From Anniella stebbinsi (taxonomy: Eukaryota; Chordata; Lepidosauria; Squamata; Anniellidae), in contig JARDYH010000007.1 in NCBI GenBank assembly GCA_029215795.1, positions 79,185,763 through 79,249,762 of the forward strand: a DNA stretch of 64,000 nt, read 5' to 3'. The position numbers were made by a program, and so were the translations under genes. Below the pieces are notes generated by a model. That model ran no database searches, was not told the DNA's origin, and worked only from the letters and a program-made list of their open reading frames with translations. Below, piece by piece: positions 50,530-64,000 of the stretch; position 1 is the stretch's first letter; the number at the start of each line of letters is the position of its first letter.

Positions 50530-50720
50530 AAAAGTCACATTTTTATTCTGCCCTTCCTCTAAGGAGCTCAAAGTGGCCAACATAGTACCTTCGCAACAAC
50601 CCTGAGTGGTAGGCTAACCCAAGAGAGTTTGGCCCAGGATCATCCAGTGAGGGTCAGAGGTGATTTTAACCTAGTTGCATCTGGCCCTAAGCTAACCACT
50701 ACACTACACTGGCTCTCCGT
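50530..50720 (-). mobile_element. Sauria SINE, reverse orientation
   Basis: 'tttttattctgcccttcctc', 'gcaacaaccctgagtggtag', 'ggatcatccagtgagggtca' and 'accactacactacactggct' are the inverted tail, middle and head. Confidence 0.8.
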
Positions 50721-51444
50721 TTTCCAGTGAGACAAAATAAGTGTAATTCCTTACTAATTTTGGAAGCAACAATAAGATCTCCCATGGAACTTGATTCTTG
50801 AAGTCCTCGTACATATGAACAGAACTGATGCTATAAAGTTGTACTTTAATGTAGGGGGTGGCAGCTTCCCTCAAACACTATTGCTTCAAACCTGAACATG
50901 GTGTATCGTGTATAATGTTGCTTCTGTAATGCTGGAAATACATTTCAGATTCCTGGGTGCTAGCATCAAATTTGTCGTAATTGCTTGATGAGGTGGCTTG
51001 GAATATTCCAGTTATGTCCAAGTCATTTGATTTTGCAATCTTTTTTTTTTTAATAGAAAGTTAAGTTTAAACCTTGATGTTTGGATTCTTTTCTCCGCTT
51101 GTGCTTAAAGCATTCTGCACAGGCAGTCACTCACTGAAGAATCGGTATGCTGTTTTTACTAACTAAAATTAGAATGCTCACACACCAATCCCACAGGGCT
51201 TGCTTAAAATTGTATCATTTCAACTAGTTACTAGTGGGGAAGTCCTTGGTCATGAGGATCTGGCTGCTATATCCCCAGCCAGATGGGTTGACAGAGCATT
51301 AATATTTACAACAGAATGCCAGGGGCTTGATTTTTAACCATCTGGAAACTTCTTAAATTGTCTTAAGGTGGCCTTACAAATAAGTTCAAAACAATGTTTA
51401 CTTCCCTCCCAACTCATCCCATGTATAGGGATGTAAGTTGTTTA

Positions 51445-52060
51445 TTAAAACACTTCTGCCTCACTTATTGATCTAAAAGCTTGATAAGGCAGCTCATATT
51501 TAAAAATTATAATATATATTAAAACCATAATAAGCAAAAACATGCATTCAACCAAGATAAGAGTATTAACCAGTGATGGATGACATACAAACATACATAC
51601 ATGGGGTCTTGTGAAAATACAACCAACTATTCTTCTCCAGCTCAGAAAATAGCTTGCTCTTCTGAACCCAGGTCTGTTTTGGACCCTGTTACACCCCTGA
51701 TGTTCTTGGGAGTGTGACAGAGTCTGATCCCTCCCACAGCACTTACTTACCTTTCTTGAAGTTCCAGCGGCAGTGGAGTGGGAAGTGAGATGTTCCTTTA
51801 TTACTCTGCTGATGCTAGACAGAAGGAACATAGGCCTTTCGACATTGAAAAAAGAGTCAAAGGATTCTAAAGCCCGTTTGAGAAAAAAACACACTGTTAA
51901 CAGCTGCCTAAAGGCCTTCCAAGAACCAACAGAACAAATTTCCTTAGGAAGGGAATTCCATAACCTGTTCCAAAGCTTAAAAGTCTTTATTAGTAATAGA
52001 CAGCAGGAGAACCCAGAATGGGCCCTCTGAGGAAGAACTTAAGATAAAGTTAGGTTTATA
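51445..52060 (-). mobile_element. LINE 3' region, reverse orientation
   Basis: Inverted 3' UTR with 'cttgataaggcagctcatat', then 'ggaagggaattccataacct' (inverted WN.LP-type C-terminus). The 149-aa minus-strand ORF here (51445-51894) is a frame across this element. Confidence 0.5.
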
Positions 52061-53842
52061 ATTTAGGCTGATCTGGGTGGTTTGAAATCTGTGATTCTGG
52101 GGGCAGGTTCTTATGCTTCATTTTTTGATATGTGTAACTATAGTATTTATAGAGAAAATCATGTTCCTGGTCATACATGTTACAGATACACTTGTTTGGA
52201 TTAGATGCAGTTCACTGCTTACATATACACATGGAAGCAATCGCACGTTGGGTACCATGGTAAAGCTGTCTTAAGATGTTGCCATCTCACCAGGTTCTAT
52301 TGCAGTGAGTTAGAGCATCCCCCTAAGTGGAGGTCATTTATTTGGCATGCCTACAACAAAGAAATGTCTTTGCTTTGTAGGCTTGTCAGTCCAAATGTGA
52401 CTAACGTCTAGTAAGTGCTCTAGTGAAAGTGAAGGAACTGGGAGCCCAATAAGGTTGGTTTGAATTTTTATCCATACACGTTACATCTTGTAGAATGTAT
52501 TTTATAGAGTTGCATTTTCAATCTCAAGAAACACACATATACAGAGGCCCTGAAAAGTGTTAACATGTTCATTTTAGCATGCCTGAAAAGCTGTGTGTGT
52601 AAATATATGTATTTCTTTGGGGTAATTTATCTGAAAAAAGTTCATTGAGACTTTGGTTTGAGTAGTATTGTATTCGTCACCCAATTTGACTTGCACTTCA
52701 TTCATTCATGATGTTGATAATTAATTTTATATGGAACAATGTTCTTCTAAAAAAATGGGAGATTTTCTGTAGAATAATACAACAGTGGAACATTTTGCAG
52801 AAAGTTTTCCATTTTGATAAAGTTTCCTCTCCGCATCCGTGCAGGTGGGTAGATGAGATGAAGCCTTTCAGTGGTTCTGCCTACTTTGTAGACCCCCCCC
52901 CCCCAAACCTGTCCCGAAGGGAGACCTGTCTAGTTCCATCACTAACAGTATTCAGGTAGCAGGTATGGCATGATTATTTCAGAGGACATTTGGGATGGCA
53001 GGGAACTAATCGCCTTATAGCTTTGTCATACTATCTTGTTTTTGTTTTGCATTTTCGGGGGGGGGGTGGTTTTAAAACCACCTTTTGTATTTTGAAGATG
53101 GATGGGCAAGATATGCATTTTTAATAAATATATTTACGAAGTTTGTAAAAATGATAAGCACTTGTTACTTGCTCCTCATAAGTTTAAATAAATTGTATTG
53201 GTAATAGGTGTAACTAAATTATGAGTGCAACTTTACTTTTATTTTGTTGTTAATGTTTTCATACCTAGAGAGAAGAAAAGCCAATTGATGCTATTGGTTT
53301 GTAGTACCTAAGTAAAGAAAGAACATACTATCTAGTTTTAATCAAACCACAGTTCCCTGTTAGGTCCACACTGTGATGTCTTAATTCTGTTTACTGAGAA
53401 CAAGCGAGGATCAAATCATGGTTTCAGATTCTGCCTGTTCACTAACTGGAGTTAAAACAAACCACAATTTTCTGACTTCAGACTAAATGGGGTATTGTTC
53501 ATTCTTATAAAGTGGAAGTGGTTGTTTCTGAACTTCTCACAGCTACGAAAAGGATGGGAGCTTTTGAGCCAAAGGTTCATTCAGATAGTGGGAAATATGG
53601 TTTCCCATTAATTTTGAACTGGTCTAATGCTTCTCTATGCAATCAGTTCACACATTTCTTACACAAATCGTCAAATGGTGAGCAGTCTGATGGAGTGATC
53701 AAGTGATTATGTGCTCGTGTAAACTGACCTCAAAGCTGCATTTCCAAATGACTTAACTACTACTGCATTCCCACGGAAAGCAAGATGGGCCATCTTCAGG
53801 TCAATTGTATTTAGGCTTAGATTGGCAACGCTGAGAGGCTTC

Positions 53843-53961
53843 GAGTCTATCTACGCTACTGCTTTAAAACGGTTTATAACAGTTTTAAACTGGTTAATAG
53901 CGGTTATTAACCGGTTTAAGACTGTTATAAACCGTTTTAAAGCAGTAGTGTAGATAGGCTC
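53843..53961. mobile_element. 119-bp near-perfect hairpin (MITE) in PUM1 intron 1
   Basis: Arms 53843-53899 and 53905-53961 are complementary with 4 mismatches in 57, loop of 5 bases (gcggt). Rich in 'gtttaaaac'-type blocks. The arm start 'tatctacactactgcttta' (right arm inverted) resembles the family H MITE at 15816. Confidence 0.85.
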
Positions 53962-55496
53962 TTCAAGTACTTTAACATATGTTCTGAAGACTTCTGCCAG
54001 AAGTGTTAGGAAAGGGTTGTAGCTTTAACTAAAACAACCTTGCTTTTTAATGGCAAAGGAATTGTGCAAGATGGTTTCCAAAAGATAATGCTAGACCTCA
54101 TTAAAATACAAAACCAACAAAACAGAAGAATGCAGCATAAAAAAATAAGGACAGTAAACACAACATAGTAGTAAAATGTCAAGGCACCACTAAAAGCAAC
54201 ATGATAGTTTGCTAAGAGCCCAGATAATATTTTTGACCTGGTGCCTAAAACCTAACAGAAGTTTCAGGTGAAACATGCATGGAGAGGCTATTCTACAGCT
54301 CAGGCACTATTATGGCAGATTTGAGAACTTGCACCTTTTAAATGGGCAGCTAAAAATGCTTGTTTAGGCAGTTTTTAAATGGTTGGTTGTGGCTTTTAAA
54401 TTGCCCTTTATATTACTGTTTATCAGCTGTACTCCATTTTGAAAATTTTGTTTTTTAGTCTAAATAAGTGAAAAACAACAACAACAACTAATTTCCCCTT
54501 CACCATTTATTTTCTTGGTCTAAATCATCCCCCTAAGGTTCTGATGTGTGTGCTCTATGGGGCTGATGGGAAGGAGATTTAAATTGGAAAAAAAATAGCA
54601 TGGGGGGAAAGGTTACACATAATGCTGTGCCGAAAATTTTGACCCTTCTATTTTTGGCATTTCATACGGGGTAGGTGGCAGATGAAAACTCGGGCAAAAG
54701 AGGCTGGAAGAGGTGAGAATTTCAGAGACTTTTCTCCTTTGGGAAGGGGACAGGGCTTCCACATACCTTTTTAAATGTAGTCAGTTGTTGAGGGGTCTTC
54801 TTTCTTCCTTTTTATTCTTTTAAAAACACCCCCGGCATTTTGAGGAGCCCAGGAGTTCTTCCTGAAGGCTTATTGAAGAGGGCGAGGTCACATGATCTCC
54901 AATAGGCATTTACTAAGAACTGCTGGGCTCCTCCAAATGCTGGAGGAAGGGAGTGTTCTTTTGAAAAACTAAAAAGTATGGAAAAGGCCCTTCAGCAACC
55001 AACTACAATTTAAAACGTTATGTGGAAACCCCGTCCCCTTCCCCAGGAGAAAAGTCTCTGAATTTCTCCCCCACCATCACCAAAAGAGGCAGAAAAAACA
55101 ATTCCGCTTTGCAGGGAGAGAGAAGTTCCCAAAAATAGGGGGTTGGATTTGGCCCAGCACTCGTTGCACATACCCCCAGCAGTTGCGGCCATAAACTTCT
55201 CACCCTCCATGATAGTTTTCAAGTGAAAATAAAATAGGCTCCCACGTGCCGTGTGGTTAGGATCCAGGGTCAGCGGTAGGACTCAGCACCCTTGGTTGGC
55301 CCACTAGTGATGCTTGCCTTTGATCCCCCCTTTTAAAATCCTGCTGCTACCATGGTGCTGAAGGAAGCCCATGCCTGGGCATAACTGTGCTTTTTAAGGA
55401 ACAACTTCTTAAAATCACCCAGATGTAAGTGAACGGATGAATTTTCCAGTTTAGCTGTTACTGTCATCACTAACCAATTGAGTTACAGCTTTCGAA

Positions 55497-55900
55497 CTTA
55501 AGAAGAGCCATGCTGGCTCAGACCAAGGGGCTATCTAGTCCAGCATTCTGTACACACGGTGGCCAACCAGCTGCCCACAGGATACCCACAAGTAGGTCAT
55601 GAGTGCTGCAGCACCCTCCCGCCCATGTTCCCCAACAACTGGTGTATATCGCCATACTGCCTCTGATACTGGGGGTAGCATATAGCCACCGAGGCTATTG
55701 ATGGCCTTACGCACCTTGAATTTGCCCAGTCCCCTTTTAATGGCATCCAAATTGGTGGCCGTCATTACATTTTGCGGTAACAAATTCCAACTATGTGCTG
55801 TGTGAAGAAATCCTCCTTTTTATCTCTACTGAATCTCCCACCATTCAGCTTCATGGGATAACTCCAGGTTTTAGTATTACATGAGAGGGAGAAACATGTC
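55497..55900 (-). mobile_element. L2/CR1-like LINE 3' region
   Basis: 'aagaagagccatgctggctc', 'gtacacacggtggccaacca', 'ggtagcatatagccaccgag' and minus-strand LPQNVMTATNLDAIKRGLG; extends to 'ccaccattcagcttcatggg'. It is the longest member of this family here. Confidence 0.7.
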
Positions 55901-57087
55901 TCCATATGCACTTGATTTAGGACACAGTGACCATTTCATGTTGTTAGGGGGCTATGCTTTGAAAGGGACATGCTCTGATTCCCCCCCCCCCCCCCCCAGC
56001 CCTGGGCCTTCACTTTTCCATGGTGCCCCTTGTGATGGTATTGAGTCATCAGTGTTCCTAAAGCAGGGCAAATTTTGTACTCCTTCAACCATCCTTCACA
56101 CCCTCCCCAAAAACTTAGTGTCAAGTAATGGTTTTGTGTTATGTGTGAACACTGCTATGGTGTGTACTTTTTAAAAATGAGGGAGCAACATATCTTCCTC
56201 TACCAGGCCCCTTTGAGGATCTAGTGGCTTTTCCCAGACCTGTTTTTGGGGAGATCATGTCAGGCCACCTTCTGGTCAAATGAATGTATAAAGCTGTCTT
56301 GTACTGAGCTGGACCTAGTGATGTGGCTCTCCACTGCTCTGAATCAACTGAGGTTTGATTTAGCATGTTTATTTGCCTTAGTACACAAAACCCAAAAAGT
56401 ACGCTAACTGTATGTTCTGTATAAATATCTCAATGTCCCCCCACCAATAACTAAAAATAGATGAACTAAGATTTATAATGGGGGTGGGGAGAATCAGTAA
56501 AACACACTTAATGTAATTTACATTTTATACTGGAATATTTGGAAACATACTTCAATAACATGCACTTCCCTTACATTGGCCCGATTCGCGCTTCACCTCA
56601 ACGCAGGGTGCATGAGCTAGTGTGCTAGTTCATGTGGCTCGATTGCTCCTGCTTGACCCCTCTTGCTATAGGGGGCAGTTGAACAACCAAGGGACGCTCC
56701 ATCCCTGGGTTGTTTAGCACGACATCTGAACTCGGAATGTTGGCTTGTCTCCACCAACAAGCCAGAGATGGACCCCAAGGTTTAACCATGGATTGTTTCA
56801 CATGGATCTCTCCCCCTTGGCCAGAGGAGCCAAGGGGGAGCGATCAGGCCATACGAATTAGGGTGAGCGGGCTGAAAACAAACGCTGTCATCTTATTTGT
56901 CTTGATTTCATTGCAGGTTAACATATGTGTAGTGTGTGTGATTTGCTATGATTTACTTTTAAGAACGAACGTAAACCTGATCTGATGATGCGGGTGAGAT
57001 TTGGTTTCAGGCAGCATTGATATGCCCCTTGTCATGTGATGATATGTGTTTTGGAGGCCGGAGAGCCAGCTCAATTAAGCATTTTAA

Positions 57088-62926
<5,839 letters not shown>

Positions 62927-63184
62927 TAGACTATTAATGCCCTTGGTCCGGATAATATAGGCCTGTCTTTCTTTAATATATGCATGTTTCCTAAACTTCA
63001 CCCATTCAGTCTTACATGATAAAAGAAATCTGTTGTGTGTTTTAACCCATGACTCCTCAGCACAGATTCTTACAAGAGTCATGGAGCCTGGGAATTTGGG
63101 GGATGATGGATGCGGAGTGGGTTGCAAAAGGAAGATGAATAGTGCTGCTTTTCCAAAGAGGATGCCCACTGTTTACCCTAGTCC

Positions 63185-63303
63185 GTCCTTCCCCCAACGT
63201 GGGTCCTCCCAGATACTTCGGGACCCAACTCCCATAATCCCAAACATTGGTCATGCTTGGCTGGTGGGAGTTGTAGTCCAAAACCTCTGGGAAGACTGTC
63301 CTA
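63185..63303. mobile_element. Palindromic hAT-like MITE (family B)
   Basis: 'gtccttcccccaacgtgggt', left arm 'gggacccaactcccataatc', right arm 'ggtgggagttgtagtccaaa'. The only family B copy seen to the right of 45 kb. Confidence 0.7.
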
Positions 63304-63336
63304 GCCCATGTAGCTATGTTTCACCACAAGCAGGGA

Positions 63337-64000
63337 ATAATGAACATAGAAAGCTGCCTTATACAAGCTCAGATGCCGACCATCTAGCCCAGTATTGTCT
63401 ACTCCGGGGGTCCCCAACCTTTTTGTACCTGTGGGCACATTTGGGAATTTGAGAAACTGCTGCAGGCACCACCACAAGATGGCTCCCGTGGTGGGTGTTG
63501 CTAGTCAAAAGTGAGCTAAAGATATAGGGGGAGGGGAAATAGATGGGAGAGAAGGAGCGCAAGGCTAGGGACAGGAGAGAGAGAAATAGTGATAAAAGGG
63601 CTTGGGGGAGAGAAATAGAGTCTGGGAGTGGGGAGAAAGCACGAAGGTGGGCGTTCTGTGTGGGCACAAGATTGGGCAGGGCCAGAAAGCAGCTCTTTCC
63701 TTTTTTACTTGTTTGCCAACAGCTGATCTGCAGCAGGTGCAGGAACAAGAAGGAGAACCTGGCACCCTAACGTTTTTCAAGTTTTTTATTAAAAAAATAA
63801 AATTTTGAAGGGGGCAGGGAGTAGAGAGCTTCGTGGACACCGTTGGAGGTCCTCCCTTGTGTGTGATGGCACCCACAGGCTCCGTGTTGGGACCCTTGGT
63901 GTGACTGGGAGTGGCTCTCTTGGGCAGAGATCGATCTTTCCGAAACCTCTCGATCCTTGTTGTGGAGATAACCGGGATCGAATTCTTATGCATGCAAAGG
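63337..64000 (-). mobile_element. tRNA-Ala-like SINE interrupted by a MITE, runs off the edge
   Basis: SINE tail 'gaacatagaaagctgcctta' to 'tattgtctactc' (63404). It resumes near 63907 with 'ctctcttgggcagagatc' and ends at 'cttatgcatgcaaagg', short of the tRNA head. Confidence 0.6.
63405..63906. mobile_element. hAT-like MITE inserted in the edge SINE
   Basis: Left end CGGGGGTCCCCAACC and right end GTTGGGACCCTTG are inverted. Interior includes 'ccaccacaagatggctcccg' (family E-like) and a purine-rich block. About 500 bp. Confidence 0.6.

Noticed and set aside
51445..51894. 149-aa minus-strand ORF
   Set aside because: Overlaps an inverted LINE 3' region; no protein resemblance apart from LINE-like remnants and no start or splice context.
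55980..55997. Long poly-C tract (also near 5530, 9604, 27375, 27518 and 52892)
   Set aside because: Simple homopolymer runs, common here and prone to sequencing error; no associated structure.
56580..56880. Possible further MITE or exon in PUM1 intron 1
   Set aside because: Some inverted words ('gggttgtttagcacgacatc') recall family C, but ends and target duplication could not be defined, and the ORF has no homology.

Overview
The window is vertebrate nuclear DNA, almost certainly from a squamate reptile. It carries several tRNA-derived SINEs of the Sauria SINE type (head with A/B boxes, tail reading 'cacagggttgttgtgaggataaaa' in pieces, AATAAATA end). CR1/L2-like LINE 3' ends and many hAT-like palindromic MITEs fit the same assignment. 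There are no bacterial-type genes or operons. Nearly every long ORF is a chance frame across introns or repeats.

Two real protein-coding genes are present, both on the + strand and split into exons with GT-AG boundaries. NKAIN1 (Na+/K+-ATPase-interacting protein 1) occupies about 17.7-33.8 kb. Six coding exons (17743-17880, 21638-21718, 25280-25477, 26920-26980, 31285-31366, 33273-33282) join in frame to 189 residues and end with PLYTSG and a stop. By comparison with the vertebrate protein only the first 18 residues or so, encoded by exon 1, are missing, so the first 17.7 kb is intron 1. PUM1 (Pumilio homologue 1, an RNA-binding translational repressor) starts near 47.75 kb in a CpG-rich block. 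It has a non-coding exon 1 ending at 47883, a first coding exon with ATG at 57115, and a second coding exon at 62693-62761; the rest lies beyond the right edge. The NKAIN1-PUM1 order and shared orientation match the arrangement I recall for human chromosome 1p35.

Layout: 1-17.7 kb is NKAIN1 intron 1, dense in MITEs. 17.7-33.3 kb is NKAIN1 exons 2-7 with repeat-filled introns, and 33.3-33.8 kb its 3' UTR. 33.8-45.5 kb is intergenic and repeat-rich. 45.5-48.3 kb is CpG-rich and largely transposon-poor, with candidate regulatory motifs (an inverted pair of ZNF143-type sites, an E-box, a double octamer, a degenerate 58-bp tandem repeat) and the PUM1 promoter/exon 1. 48.3-64 kb is PUM1 introns, with markedly fewer MITEs of the main families.

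The two genes have unrelated roles (a neuronal Na,K-ATPase partner at the plasma membrane; a cytoplasmic 3'-UTR-binding repressor), so neighbourhood does not imply a joint pathway. I found no new gene system. The more interesting material is non-coding: several hAT-like MITE families with verifiable 8-bp target duplications, strong hairpins inside PUM1 introns, and the architecture of the region upstream of PUM1.
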